Shown: positions 28,540 through 39,217, counted from the stretch's first letter. The stretch: DNA of 54,564 nucleotides from Bacteroidota bacterium (GCA_947453935.1 CANGJU010000005.1:1-54564); one strand, 5' to 3'. Made by a program: numbers and translations. The notes: generated by a model not told the origin, from the letters alone.

Positions 28540-29694
28540 TTAGATAAATAAGTGCAATGACGTTTTAATAGCTTTCACAAAGCCTTTTGAGGCATTCGAA
28601 AGCGAAGCGTTCTTACGGATAAAGTCCCCCGCATGTTTCCCTAATTCCGCAGCTTTTTCAGGATTTTCAATAATAAAATTGATTTTTTCCAATATATCTG
28701 CCTTGTTTTGATAATCTACTATGTAACCATTCTCTCCATTCACAATTAAATCTTCGCTGGCACCTGCATTAACCGACGAAAGGCATGGTACTCCCGCAGC
28801 CATCGCCTCGTTCAACACAAGTCCCCATATATCAAAGTCCGTTTGAAATAAAAGCGCTTTTGCTTTTGCAAAGTAGGGGGGGAGTTCCTCCTTTTGCTTA
28901 AATCCATGAAACTTTACCTGATCAGATAGTTGATATTCTTTCACCATGGACTCCAATGAATTTTTACTTTCTCCATCGCCAATAATATCGATACAGAAAT
29001 CACTGCGATGCGATTTTAATGTTTTAGCAATTTCAATTAGTTGTCCAACATTTTTTCTAGGTACTAAATAACCAAGGTAAATAAAATGATGTATTTCGTC
29101 ATCAACCAATCTTGCTCTTTGCTTTTCAGTTTCCTTTTCAAAGAAGCTTGTATCTACTGTATTGGTGGCAATAAATACTTTTTCTTCGGAAGCGCCAATA
29201 CTCATTAAATAGCTTTTCGCTTTTGTTCCGTATGCAACAAATGCATTTGCAAAACGAGTTAAAAATCTCCTTTGCACTGTCCTGATAAAACTATCTTTTC
29301 TGCCTTGTTTTGCTATCGAACCATTCCAGATAATATACGGTGTTCTGTTAATGATCGAATATAAAAATACTTTTACTGTTGCACTCGAAAATCCAGAAAC
29401 GATAATTGAATCTGGTTTTTCATTTTTTAATTGCTGAAATAATCCTTTGTAGGTGAAGTAAGAATTTTCACTATTATTCCCAACGGTGATAGCTTCATTA
29501 TTTAAATAAGAATATTCAAATTGAAAATCATTTTCGTTCAGTTGAAAGAGTCTTCTTTTATAAGTTTTATTAGCAAAAATTATTTTTAAATGAATATTAT
29601 CACTTTGTAATTGCTTCGACAACTCGTTAAATAACGGAACACGATAAGGGTTAGGAATATTGGTAATTAAAACAACCTTCTTCATTACATCCAT
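28540..29694 (-). CDS. Glycosyltransferase family 4
   Basis: 384 aa; NIPNPYRVPLFNELSKQL, FIYLGYLVPRKNVGQLIEIAK, DIWGLVLNEAMAAGVPCLSSVNAGASEDLI. Start may be the internal ATG at 29685. Confidence 0.9.
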   Translation of the reverse strand: MDVMKKVVLITNIPNPYRVPLFNELSKQLQSDNIHLKIIFANKTYKRRLFQLNENDFQFEYSYLNNEAITVGNNSENSYFTYKGLFQQLKNEKPDSIIVSGFSSATVKVFLYSIINRTPYIIWNGSIAKQGRKDSFIRTVQRRFLTRFANAFVAYGTKAKSYLMSIGASEEKVFIATNTVDTSFFEKETEKQRARLVDDEIHHFIYLGYLVPRKNVGQLIEIAKTLKSHRSDFCIDIIGDGESKNSLESMVKEYQLSDQVKFHGFKQKEELPPYFAKAKALLFQTDFDIWGLVLNEAMAAGVPCLSSVNAGASEDLIVNGENGYIVDYQNKADILEKINFIIENPEKAAELGKHAGDFIRKNASLSNASKGFVKAIKTSLHLFI

Positions 29695-31583
29695 TTTTTA
29701 AACCATTGCATTATAAAATAGATTGTCCAAAGATTATTGGTATAATCTTTCTGTCCATTTTTCATAGCATTAATTTGTGTTCTTAATCCTGACTCACTGA
29801 AGAAGCCTGCATTTTTACAAAAGCTGCTTAAGTCATTTTCGATATTTCGGATGATAATATCTTGCGACCATTCTTTTAACGGTACGCAAAATCCCATTTT
29901 TTTACGGTAAAGGATATCGTTAGGAAGCGTGCCTTCTAACGACTTTTTTAAAATGTACTTTGGTATTTTGTTTTTCGATTTTAATGAATAAGGTATGGAT
30001 AGTGCATAATCCACAAATTCATAATCTAAAAACGGATTTCTAATTTCTATACTGTGAGCCATACCAATTCGGTCCATACGATAAAGGTATTTTGCAGGTA
30101 TTAAATACTTATAGCCGAGGTAACACATCCAGTCTTTATCGCTTAACCAATTATGTTGTTCGCGAATATTTTCAAATGCGGTTAAATGTTTTTTAATTAC
30201 AGAATATGAATCCAACGAACCATGATGACTTAAAAAATCAGCAGACAGAATTTGTTTTTTGGTACTTTCTTTAAATGCTTTTGCTCCGCCCCAGAATAAT
30301 TCTTGTCCGTTAGCCGCTCTGTAAATTATTTCTTTAATGCCTGTTTTATTATCATCAAATCCAATGGAGTTGGAAGCAAGTTTTAATAAGCTCTTTGGAA
30401 GTTTGTTGAGTAGATTATAATAAGGGTAAATCTGCTCATATTTTTGCCAGCTATTGTAACCGGCCAGCAATTCATCAGCGCCATCTCCAGTTTGTACAAC
30501 AATCGTATTATGTTTTCTAGCTAATTCAGAAATGAAATAAACAGGTATACAGGTTGCATCTGCCATTGGTTCATCAAAAATAGAAACAACAGATGGAAGA
30601 AAGTTTTCGATATCTTCTTTCCCAACTATTTTCTCGTAATGGTCGGTGTTGAATTGTTTGGAAATTTTTTGAGCGTAAATCCTCTCATCGTAGTCTGGTT
30701 GTCCTTCAAATCCCACAGAAAATGTTTTGATAGTTCCAGCTGTTCTTGCTCTCATCATCGCAACAACTGCACTTGAATCTACACCACCACTTAAAAAGGC
30801 ACCTACCGGTACATCGGCTACCATTCTTAAATCTACTGCCTTGTTTAATTTATCAAATAAGGTATGTTCGATTGATTGTTCAGAGGTATGCGTTAAATTC
30901 TGATAGTTGATGTTATAGTAGGAATTTAATTCTGCAATTCCATTAGTGCTAACGGTCATGTATTCACCCGCCCCAAGTTTTTTAATCCCTTTGAAAAATG
31001 TTGATGGTGCATCAACATGATTATAAGTTAGAAAATGATAGAGTGCTTCTTCATCGAGTTCTTTTTTAATCCAGGGTAATTCGAGTAATGCTTTTATTTC
31101 TGATGAAAATGAGAATACGCCACCCATTGTAGAGTAATAGAGTGGTTTCTTTCCTGCTCGGTCTCTCGCTAATTTAAGTACATTGTTTTTATTATCGAAA
31201 TAGGCAAAAGCAAACATACCATTGAGTTTATGTAGTGCTGCATGTCCTTCTTTCTGATATAACTGTAATAAAACTTCTGTATCACTGTCCGATTTAAAAT
31301 TACAATCGGTGATATCCTTTTTGATTGATTGGTAATTATAAATCTCACCATTAAACACAATGCAGTTTCCTCGCTCATCAAACATTGGCTGATGACCAGC
31401 ATCCGACAAATCAATGATACTTAAACGTAAATGTCCAAGTGCAAGGCCTTTGTCTGTATTGATGTAAGTACCTTGATCATCCGGACCTCTATGTTGAATA
31501 CGCTGATTCATTCGTACGAGGTATTCACTTGCTTCTATTGGCAAGCTATTTCCAAGCATCATAAATCCGTTAATTCCACACAT
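29685..31583 (-). CDS. asnB: Asparagine synthase (glutamine-hydrolysing)
   Basis: 632 aa; Cys2 N-terminal nucleophile (MCGINGF), QHRGPDDQG, VFNGEIYNY, GAFLSGGVDSSAVVAMM, FSVGFEG, YRMDRIGMAHSIEIRNPFLD. Confidence 0.93.
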   Translation of the reverse strand: MCGINGFMMLGNSLPIEASEYLVRMNQRIQHRGPDDQGTYINTDKGLALGHLRLSIIDLSDAGHQPMFDERGNCIVFNGEIYNYQSIKKDITDCNFKSDSDTEVLLQLYQKEGHAALHKLNGMFAFAYFDNKNNVLKLARDRAGKKPLYYSTMGGVFSFSSEIKALLELPWIKKELDEEALYHFLTYNHVDAPSTFFKGIKKLGAGEYMTVSTNGIAELNSYYNINYQNLTHTSEQSIEHTLFDKLNKAVDLRMVADVPVGAFLSGGVDSSAVVAMMRARTAGTIKTFSVGFEGQPDYDERIYAQKISKQFNTDHYEKIVGKEDIENFLPSVVSIFDEPMADATCIPVYFISELARKHNTIVVQTGDGADELLAGYNSWQKYEQIYPYYNLLNKLPKSLLKLASNSIGFDDNKTGIKEIIYRAANGQELFWGGAKAFKESTKKQILSADFLSHHGSLDSYSVIKKHLTAFENIREQHNWLSDKDWMCYLGYKYLIPAKYLYRMDRIGMAHSIEIRNPFLDYEFVDYALSIPYSLKSKNKIPKYILKKSLEGTLPNDILYRKKMGFCVPLKEWSQDIIIRNIENDLSSFCKNAGFFSESGLRTQINAMKNGQKDYTNNLWTIYFIMQWFKKWM

Positions 31584-31584
31584 A

Positions 31585-32661
31585 TTATAAAGATAAGTAA
31601 ACTTGATTAATGGATGATTCCATTTGTGCTATTGAGAATTTCTGAGCGAATGCTTTACGATGATTTCGAAGCATAGTTTCATTTATATCGTTCGACTTTT
31701 CAATTAAAGATTCAATGAAAGCAGTAAGTTCATCAGTTGAATTATAAACCATGTTCGGTTCGCATTGATTGACTAATTCTGCTAATCCACCACCATCATT
31801 AAATACAGCAACTGCACATCCATGCGAATAAGCTTCAATTGCTACGAGTCCAAATGCTTCATTCGATGATGAAGCTATTAGTAAATCCCACTGATTGTAA
31901 TAATCTGATAAATTATTTTTGAATCCTAAAAGCTGAATAGTGTCTATTAAATTAAAAGAAATAATTTGTTGTAAAATTCCATCCTTTAATGGGCCATCTC
32001 CAATTAGTTCTACTTTAATGGTTGATTTATTTTTGATGGCCGCAATTGTTTTTAATAAACGATCAACTCGTTTAACTTCTACCAATCTACCAACAAATCC
32101 TACTCGAATTGTTTCTGATGGTTCTTTTTTATCAAAATTTGAAGTCGGTAAGTCAACACCGTTATAAACCACACTTATTGATTTTTTATGCAGTTGATAT
32201 TTTTCAATGGCTGTGTTTTTTGAAAAATGGGAGTTGAATGTTATATGATTGGTAAATTTATTTAAGAATAGTTGCTGCAGTTTTTTTGAAATTAGCTCTG
32301 CTAATCCTTGCTTTCTTTCAAACGCAAAGTTGCCATGCTCCGTAAATACAATTTTCTTTTTTGATTGAATAGCAGCTATCGCAATAATTGGATTAAATGA
32401 ATGAAGATGGAGAATATCGAACTTCTTAAATAAGCTGACACATTCGTTTAATTTTGAAATATTACTGCTTCCCTTTTTGAAATTACCTTTGATAACTTTA
32501 ATGTTTTTCTCTTTGGCTTTTTCAATTAGTGGACCTTCTGATTTAGCTGCAAAGAGTGTAGGTTTTACAATATCATTATTTTGCTGCGCTATGGCTAAAT
32601 TAAGCACAACACTTTCTATCCCTCCTATATTCGACGACCATATGATATGTAAAACTCTCAT
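31585..32661 (-). CDS. Glycosyltransferase family 4
   Basis: 358 aa; HIIWSSNIGGIESVVLNLAIAQ, RVGFVGRLVEVKRVDRLLK, SSSNEAFGLVAIEAYSHGCAVAVFNDGGGLAELV. Confidence 0.9.
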   Translation of the reverse strand: MRVLHIIWSSNIGGIESVVLNLAIAQQNNDIVKPTLFAAKSEGPLIEKAKEKNIKVIKGNFKKGSSNISKLNECVSLFKKFDILHLHSFNPIIAIAAIQSKKKIVFTEHGNFAFERKQGLAELISKKLQQLFLNKFTNHITFNSHFSKNTAIEKYQLHKKSISVVYNGVDLPTSNFDKKEPSETIRVGFVGRLVEVKRVDRLLKTIAAIKNKSTIKVELIGDGPLKDGILQQIISFNLIDTIQLLGFKNNLSDYYNQWDLLIASSSNEAFGLVAIEAYSHGCAVAVFNDGGGLAELVNQCEPNMVYNSTDELTAFIESLIEKSNDINETMLRNHRKAFAQKFSIAQMESSINQVYLSL

Positions 32662-32662
32662 T

Positions 32663-33379
32663 TTATTTTTTTGATACAGTAATATAACCTATTGGTCCGT
32701 AGCTGAATTTTTTGAATGCAGATTTCAAAATTGGTAATGGTCGTAAGGCCATATAAACCAATTGAGGAATCATAACTGTGACAAACAAAAAGGGATTATA
32801 CCATTGCCCTAATAATTTGATGCGCGTAGCTTTTGCTAGTAAATTCCAGAAACGCAATACTGGTTTAACAAGAAGTGTAATTCCAGCACCTACAACATCG
32901 CTTACAGGATAAACGGATAAATCTTTAAATCCACCTTTCTCGATTGTGTATTTTAATCCGTATTGTGTGAATCGGTAATTGTCCCATTGTCCATCAGCAA
33001 TTGGTACAAGATAAGGGGTTGTAAGAATTAAGGTCCCGCCTTTTTTTAACAAACGATAACATTCGTTGATCAATTCGGATGGCTCTTTCATGTCCTGCAT
33101 TACTTCGGTGCATAAAATACAATCAACACTTTCATCAGGCAATGGAACATCGGTAGCAGAACAGTAGATGTCTATTGCTTGTTGAGGGAATGGCATATCT
33201 GCCATTTCAGCTCCAATTGATTTATCGAAATAGTTTTTATAAATAGAATAGTAGGGGCGTGGACCACATCCTAAATCAAGAAGGGTTGCATCTTTAAATG
33301 GATTGTTCTTAAAATAGTCTTTTAAGAAATCGTATCTCCAATTATTTTCAATTAATGCTCCGGGGTTTTTTAATTCCAT
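32663..33379 (-). CDS. Class I SAM-dependent methyltransferase
   Basis: 238 aa; ATLLDLGCGPRPY, PLPDESVDCILCTEVMQDM, YRLLKKGGTLILTTPY. Confidence 0.85.
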   Translation of the reverse strand: MELKNPGALIENNWRYDFLKDYFKNNPFKDATLLDLGCGPRPYYSIYKNYFDKSIGAEMADMPFPQQAIDIYCSATDVPLPDESVDCILCTEVMQDMKEPSELINECYRLLKKGGTLILTTPYLVPIADGQWDNYRFTQYGLKYTIEKGGFKDLSVYPVSDVVGAGITLLVKPVLRFWNLLAKATRIKLLGQWYNPFLFVTVMIPQLVYMALRPLPILKSAFKKFSYGPIGYITVSKK

Positions 33380-33381
33380 TG

Positions 33382-34359
33382 TTAAACTAATTTTGACATT
33401 AAACTCGTAGTAAGTAATCCGAGTTTTGGAAAATGCGTTTGATTATACATTTTCATTTCTTTAAAGAACTGTATTCGCTTTTCTAAAATACTATTTTCTG
33501 CAATATCGGTAGTCGGCATTGAAAACTCAAACCTGTTTAACTTGTTCATAAGCTTCAATACTCTTTTTTGACCTATTGTTGCTACAAATGCTGGTAAACG
33601 TATTCCACTTCGATTATAGTTTGTAGTTGTTGATTCATTCAAAGAAATGTTTTTAGAGAAATTTCTATTTACTGATTTGGGCAAATAGATTTTATTCGTT
33701 TCAAAGGTAGATTGAATAAAGGAAGTATATGCTTTATAAAATTCCTTGAACCACAGTGTTATTTCTTTATTCCCTGGTTGTTTTAAGTGCCAATTAGTAA
33801 TCCATTCTTTGGCTTGAGCTATATACAAATCTATTGAAGTATTGGTCAGGTTTAAATAATTCAGATCATATGTTATTCCTTTTGTATGTTGAAGCAAATC
33901 TCTTAATTTTATTATTCCATACTCGTTTTGCAAAGTCAAATCGATATAATTTGTAAACAAAAATTCTAAGGCAGTTTGCTTTTTAAGTGCAATTAATTCA
34001 GATTCACTAACTAGAATTTCATCGCCCTTAGGTTCTTCGCCAACTAATAATTTTTGATTATCCCACATTGCATAGGCTTTATTTTGAAACCAATGATCTT
34101 CGGACAATGCCATAATGCCATGAGTAAATAAAGCTTTTTCTTTAGTACTTAAATTTGAAACAATATCGCCACTAAAAGTACTATCTTTTTTAAAAGTGAT
34201 AAGTAGGTCTATATCAGATATGCCCGGTTGATTAACGCCTCCAAAAGTACAGATACATTTCACATCGGAATTGTGCTTCAATGAATCAACAACCTTATCA
34301 TACAAATGAAAATAATCTTCTTTGTTATAACCGGCTAATGGATAATTGATGATCTGCAT
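33382..34359 (-). CDS. Nucleotidyltransferase-fold protein (EPS locus, unknown function)
   Basis: CICTFGGVNQPGISDIDLLITF resembles the G[GS]..SD.D nucleotidyltransferase motif. ORF opens at 34404, but the ATG at 34359 lies 1 nt past the upstream stop and is the more likely start. Confidence 0.6.
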   Translation of the reverse strand: MQIINYPLAGYNKEDYFHLYDKVVDSLKHNSDVKCICTFGGVNQPGISDIDLLITFKKDSTFSGDIVSNLSTKEKALFTHGIMALSEDHWFQNKAYAMWDNQKLLVGEEPKGDEILVSESELIALKKQTALEFLFTNYIDLTLQNEYGIIKLRDLLQHTKGITYDLNYLNLTNTSIDLYIAQAKEWITNWHLKQPGNKEITLWFKEFYKAYTSFIQSTFETNKIYLPKSVNRNFSKNISLNESTTTNYNRSGIRLPAFVATIGQKRVLKLMNKLNRFEFSMPTTDIAENSILEKRIQFFKEMKMYNQTHFPKLGLLTTSLMSKLV

Positions 34360-34360
34360 G

Positions 34361-35761
34361 CTAGAAATGAAATTTACCAATTTTAAATCCTGTGAACTTT
34401 GCATCTACCAATGTAGAATTACCTAAAGTGCTTATTGTATGTATTCCAACAATACTTTTGTTTTTAAAATCTTCTGGAGTAATTATTTCAACTTTTATTT
34501 CTGAGTAGTTCGTCTCAGACAACTCTGTTATTTCATTTAAAACTATTTGACCTCCGTATGTTATGCCACTGTTTTGCGAAGGTCTGATTATTTTATTTCC
34601 TAATTTTATAAAGCTTCCAGCTTGCCGTGCATTTGAAATAGATGTTACAATCGGATTTAAAGGATGAGGGGTCCATTCTCCAATTAATTCATCAGCGTAA
34701 AAAAGATGTAATTGATGATCCGACATTTTATGTTTTGATGTTGTGCAGAATAGCCAGTATTTGTTATTGTGTTTTAAAATAGAGTTGTCAACGCCAGGAA
34801 AATTATCAATAAGCGTTTTTATTAATTGCATTTCTTGTTTGTTATCATTCCATTTATACAAATCAATTGAATTGGTCTGATGTGTTTCAGGAATGATATA
34901 AATTTCATTTCTATCTTCGAATACAAAAGGGTAACTGAAGTGGAAATTGGCTTTTAATTTATATACAACTTTTTGTGTTAGTCGTTCAATTACTTCAATA
35001 TGTCCTTTTTGGATTTTTGAATTAAACTTCTCATAAATAACATAATCACCTTTGCCTGTTGTGAATCCAAATGGGTCAGCAATAAAGTCACGTTTGTTTT
35101 TTGTTTTTATCCATTGCACTTGTCTTAATAGCACTTTGTTTTTTACTATTTCTGAAATTGTATCTTCAATTATTCCTGTTTTCCAATAGTGGTACGTGAA
35201 GAATGTTTTCAGATAGTGCTTAATTTTGTTTGAGAAAACAACAATTTTGTAGTGTTTTAATGGAATGGATTTCGGGTGGTTATCTTGCCAGATAAGTTGA
35301 TTGTGATTGTTAAATCTTTTAATTGATTCTACAAGCAATGTTGGTATTTTATCAATAATAAACTTAAATGAGCGGCTGTAAGAATGATGAGTTAATAAAT
35401 AACGATGTTCGTGTACTTGGAAGGATTGTTTACCTGCGTATGCTTTTATCGTATTTAGCAAGAAGCTTTCATCGTTATCAATAATTCCTTGATAAAGCTC
35501 ACGTGAAATACCCGCTCTTAGGTTTGAGATAAATGGAATTTGAATTAGATTATCAAAAGGGTAATCTTTCTTAAATAAAGTGTGAGTAGTAAAATTAATT
35601 ACATACTTGTACTCACTTGCCTTAGGGAAGTTTTTACGTAAATTATGATTCCATTGAATCGTTTCTATGTTGCAATTAAAATCAGACAATAGCTGTTTTC
35701 TGCATTTCTCTATTAGTGATTGCATAAACCCTTTGTCGATTATAAAAGCTATTTTAATCAT
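34361..35761 (-). CDS. Glucosamine inositolphosphorylceramide transferase 1 (GINT1) N-terminal-like protein
   Basis: 466 aa; RDFIADPFGFTTGKGDYVIYEKFNSKIQKGHIEVIE, SYPFVFEDRNEIYIIPET, GVDNSILKHNNKYWLFCT, RQAGSFIKLGNKIIRPSQNSGITYGGQIVLNEIT. Confidence 0.7.
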   Translation of the reverse strand: MIKIAFIIDKGFMQSLIEKCRKQLLSDFNCNIETIQWNHNLRKNFPKASEYKYVINFTTHTLFKKDYPFDNLIQIPFISNLRAGISRELYQGIIDNDESFLLNTIKAYAGKQSFQVHEHRYLLTHHSYSRSFKFIIDKIPTLLVESIKRFNNHNQLIWQDNHPKSIPLKHYKIVVFSNKIKHYLKTFFTYHYWKTGIIEDTISEIVKNKVLLRQVQWIKTKNKRDFIADPFGFTTGKGDYVIYEKFNSKIQKGHIEVIERLTQKVVYKLKANFHFSYPFVFEDRNEIYIIPETHQTNSIDLYKWNDNKQEMQLIKTLIDNFPGVDNSILKHNNKYWLFCTTSKHKMSDHQLHLFYADELIGEWTPHPLNPIVTSISNARQAGSFIKLGNKIIRPSQNSGITYGGQIVLNEITELSETNYSEIKVEIITPEDFKNKSIVGIHTISTLGNSTLVDAKFTGFKIGKFHF

Positions 35762-36695
35762 TCGGTTTTATTCTTGTTAGTAGTAATTGTAAATCTGATT
35801 TCAATTCAGATAAAATAGTAATAAATTCAACTTGTGTTATTGAATTTGCTTTAAGGTTTTCAATTTTATTTTTGTTTAATTCAGATTTGCTTATTTCTTT
35901 CTGAATCCAGTTTGCTCTAATATTTTCTAATTTATTTATTATCGACTGATCGCTTGATTCGAAATGGCTTTTAATTAATTCAAAACTATCTTTTTTAGAG
36001 ATGTATTTTTGATGTTGATATTGTAAATATGAACAAGGCAGGAGTAATAATTCACTTAATAAGTTTTTGAAGAAGTATTGATTCATCCAAAGCTGGTCTT
36101 GACTCAATTTGTTTTGAATACTGTTGATTAATTTTGTCAATGAATGGCGATAATCTGCTTTTGACTGATTGCTGATTTTTATTTCGTTCAAACCATATAC
36201 TAATTTCGATTCTTTTAATAAATGGTAAGTAATATCATCGGGATTTTCGATTAGTTCCTGCTTGCCGATAACAATAATACGATGATGCTGAAGGATATCT
36301 TGCAAATGACTAATCAAATTAATTTCCTGAATGAGATTTTTTAATTTTTTAATTTTATCATGACTTGCAAATTCTTTTTCATCATAAATTAAAATTCCAT
36401 CAAAGTCGCTATAGCTTATTATTTCTTCCGAAGCAATGCTTCCGAAAATCGCAAGTGCAATAGACTTTTCTAAATTATACTTATCGCAAAGTTGTTTAAG
36501 TTCATTAACAAAATTGTTATTTGAATTTATTTTAGGTACTATGATTTTTTTTGCTTTTTCTTCCGAACTTATTTCTTTTAAGTAATAGTTGTCTACAAAC
36601 AATAATAAAATCAAACGATCAGGTAAAACCTTTGACAGGTATTTACTGGGTCGGTTGGTATAACCATAATTCAAATATTTTGAAAGGTTATTCAT
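35754..36695 (-). CDS. Nucleotidyltransferase-domain protein
   Basis: 313 aa; LAIFGSIASEEIISYSDFDGILIYD matches a GS(x)nSD.D nucleotidyltransferase signature. Confidence 0.6.
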   Translation of the reverse strand: MNNLSKYLNYGYTNRPSKYLSKVLPDRLILLLFVDNYYLKEISSEEKAKKIIVPKINSNNNFVNELKQLCDKYNLEKSIALAIFGSIASEEIISYSDFDGILIYDEKEFASHDKIKKLKNLIQEINLISHLQDILQHHRIIVIGKQELIENPDDITYHLLKESKLVYGLNEIKISNQSKADYRHSLTKLINSIQNKLSQDQLWMNQYFFKNLLSELLLLPCSYLQYQHQKYISKKDSFELIKSHFESSDQSIINKLENIRANWIQKEISKSELNKNKIENLKANSITQVEFITILSELKSDLQLLLTRIKPND

Positions 36696-39201
36696 TGCTT
36701 TCTAAAAAATTAATTATGGTTGATACTCTTATTTTAAACGTATTTTGTTGTACATCAAATCTTGCTTGACTAGCAATTATTGCTGACTTTTCTTCGTCTT
36801 CAATAGCTAACTTGATTTTCTTTGCTAATTCATTCTCGTTCTCTGGTGCTACAAAATAGCAGTTATGTTCATTTAAAATATCTTGTGTTGCTGGATAATT
36901 GGGCGTAATAATTGGGTTCCCAGTTAACATGTATTCACAAATTTTATTTGGAAAATTATAATTTACGTCATGTCCTTGTTTAGTATAATATGAAACAAGT
37001 ATGTCTGCAGCAAATTGATAATACTTAATTTTTTGATAGTCGTGAATATAGCCTGTAAATACGGCATTGTTAATACCAAGGTTTTCACACCATTCTCTCC
37101 AATAATCAACAGCTATTGGTTTTCCTCCCGTAAAAATAAATTCGTATCCAGGTAATTTCTTCGCAGCTTTGAGAATGTATTCCAATTCTAAATTGTAGTC
37201 AATTGCAAGTTTGCCAGTGTAAACAACAATTGGTTTGGAGTGATTTATATCAAGTAAGTCTCTCGCTTCTATTTTGTCAATAAAGTCATCTGCCTGATCT
37301 TGAGTAATAGGATTTGATGAAACGATTGTTTTATTAATCGGATAATTTGTTAATTGATAAATAGAGTTGATAATTGACGAGTTTGTCGCAATTATGTTAT
37401 CACACAGTCCATAACTCCAATGAAATAATTTCTTCTTGCTAAAATCATGTGCCCAATAGGTGAATTTCAAATTCTTTCTGTTAAATGCTTTTGTTATTAA
37501 GAATGGTAATAAAATGGCCAAACTTCTTGAAATAACCACATAATTGTATTGCTTATCATATGATAGTTTTCTGATTTGAAAATAATTGAGAATAACAATT
37601 CTGATAAGATTTAATTTTCCACTTACATCTGACTTGAAATTAGTTTTTAAATAATGGATGTTAAGTTTGTCTGATATGCCATATATTCTAGGTACATCAT
37701 TCTTTGAAATATTATCATCGCGTTTTACAAAAGGTACAACTAAATGAATGGTTCTGCCATTTTGCACAAATCCATCACAAAAACGAACGTCACTAAGTTG
37801 GTTAGTTCTTGGTCTTAAAATATCATATGGCGATAAGTAAATATAAATTGTTTCTCGCTTCTCGTCGCTTAGAATAATTTTCCTGTTTATTTTCTTTAAA
37901 CAATAAAATGCGAACGAAAAGTTGATAAATAAATTTGCAGTTAGTAATCCTAATGCAATACCTACTGCTCCGTAATTAGGTGTAAGTAAATAAGCGACAG
38001 CAAAATTGAAGAGGATGGCAATCAAATAAATTTTAATTCGTTTGTTTGTCAGATTAAGACTTTGCATCAATGGTGTACTCCAGAATAATATTGAACCAGA
38101 TGCTGCACCTAAAAAATGAATTGTGAACGTGGGGACGGATTTAATAAATGAAGGTCCATAAATCATCGTTATGATTTCTCCTTTGAATAATGATACAATT
38201 ACTAATGCAACCAGAGAAGGTATCATTGCAATGCTAGTTGTTTTAGCTAGCATTGTTTTAAGTTCTTTCCATTTTTCCTGAGCTACCAAATGAGATAGTT
38301 GTGGAAATATTGAAGTTACAAGTGGATCTGTGATGGCAAGAATAGCCGATGCGAGTTTTTTAGATATGGTGTAAAATCCAACTGCTGCGTTTGACCCCCA
38401 TAAATTCAATAGTAATATATCTCCTTGACCAATTAATGTTTTTAATGTATTACCGAATGAGTTTCCAAAAATAAAATGTTTTATTTCTGCGTAGTGACTT
38501 TCAATTGCATTGACAGGTGTTTTAAAATGAGGCAATAAGTCTTTTCTTAATTCAATTATTACCGATAAATTACAAATTAAAGAGTTTAATAGTTTGGTAG
38601 AAATTACGGTGTAAAAGAAATAATCAAGATTATTAGGAAAGTAGTAGATGGAGAAAGTTATTGCAGCAAACTCTACCGTGTCCATTATTATTTGAACTAT
38701 TGAATTTACTTTAAATCGATAAAATATCTTCAATACTGCTCTGCCAATATTGTCTAAAAAGCAAATGCCATTTACAATTGCATACAGTATGATGAATTTT
38801 TGTAAACCTTCAATATCAAAAAAGTGAGGGTATAAGAAATGCGTAATAATTGCAATTACAATAACTGACAGCAATGCCGATAGCATGCTATAAGTAATTC
38901 CTCTTTTTAACAGGCTGATAACTTTTTCTGGCGATTTATGAGAAATAAATTGAGCTCCGAATTTTATAATTCCTAGAGGCACGTTTAATTTAATTACTTC
39001 TTGTATAGTAAGTACAAAAGCAATTATAACTGAGTAAATACCGAGTATTTCAGCGCCTAATCCACGAGCTATTACAATTGACCTTAAAAAGGCGAGCAAT
39101 ATTCCGTAAAAATTCGCGACAAAAACCCAAACACTATTTTTGAATAGTGTTTGGGTTTCTCCGTCTAAAACAGATTTTAGTTTAGCACGAATTTGTTTCA
39201 T
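36688..39201 (-). CDS. Fusion protein: Wzx-like flippase (N-terminal) plus GT-B glycosyltransferase (C-terminal)
   Basis: 837 aa; residues about 1-430 are polytopic (VWVFVANFYGILLAFLRSIVIARGLGAEILGIYSVII; GSNAAVGFYTISKKLASAILAITDPLVTSIFPQLSHL); residues about 445-837 are a soluble GT domain (PIVVYTGKLAIDYNLELEYILKAAKKLPGYEFIFTGG; NKICEYMLTGNPIITPNYPATQDIL). Confidence 0.85.
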   Translation of the reverse strand: MKQIRAKLKSVLDGETQTLFKNSVWVFVANFYGILLAFLRSIVIARGLGAEILGIYSVIIAFVLTIQEVIKLNVPLGIIKFGAQFISHKSPEKVISLLKRGITYSMLSALLSVIVIAIITHFLYPHFFDIEGLQKFIILYAIVNGICFLDNIGRAVLKIFYRFKVNSIVQIIMDTVEFAAITFSIYYFPNNLDYFFYTVISTKLLNSLICNLSVIIELRKDLLPHFKTPVNAIESHYAEIKHFIFGNSFGNTLKTLIGQGDILLLNLWGSNAAVGFYTISKKLASAILAITDPLVTSIFPQLSHLVAQEKWKELKTMLAKTTSIAMIPSLVALVIVSLFKGEIITMIYGPSFIKSVPTFTIHFLGAASGSILFWSTPLMQSLNLTNKRIKIYLIAILFNFAVAYLLTPNYGAVGIALGLLTANLFINFSFAFYCLKKINRKIILSDEKRETIYIYLSPYDILRPRTNQLSDVRFCDGFVQNGRTIHLVVPFVKRDDNISKNDVPRIYGISDKLNIHYLKTNFKSDVSGKLNLIRIVILNYFQIRKLSYDKQYNYVVISRSLAILLPFLITKAFNRKNLKFTYWAHDFSKKKLFHWSYGLCDNIIATNSSIINSIYQLTNYPINKTIVSSNPITQDQADDFIDKIEARDLLDINHSKPIVVYTGKLAIDYNLELEYILKAAKKLPGYEFIFTGGKPIAVDYWREWCENLGINNAVFTGYIHDYQKIKYYQFAADILVSYYTKQGHDVNYNFPNKICEYMLTGNPIITPNYPATQDILNEHNCYFVAPENENELAKKIKLAIEDEEKSAIIASQARFDVQQNTFKIRVSTIINFLESNE

Positions 39202-39217
39202 CGTCTACTTTGTAAAG

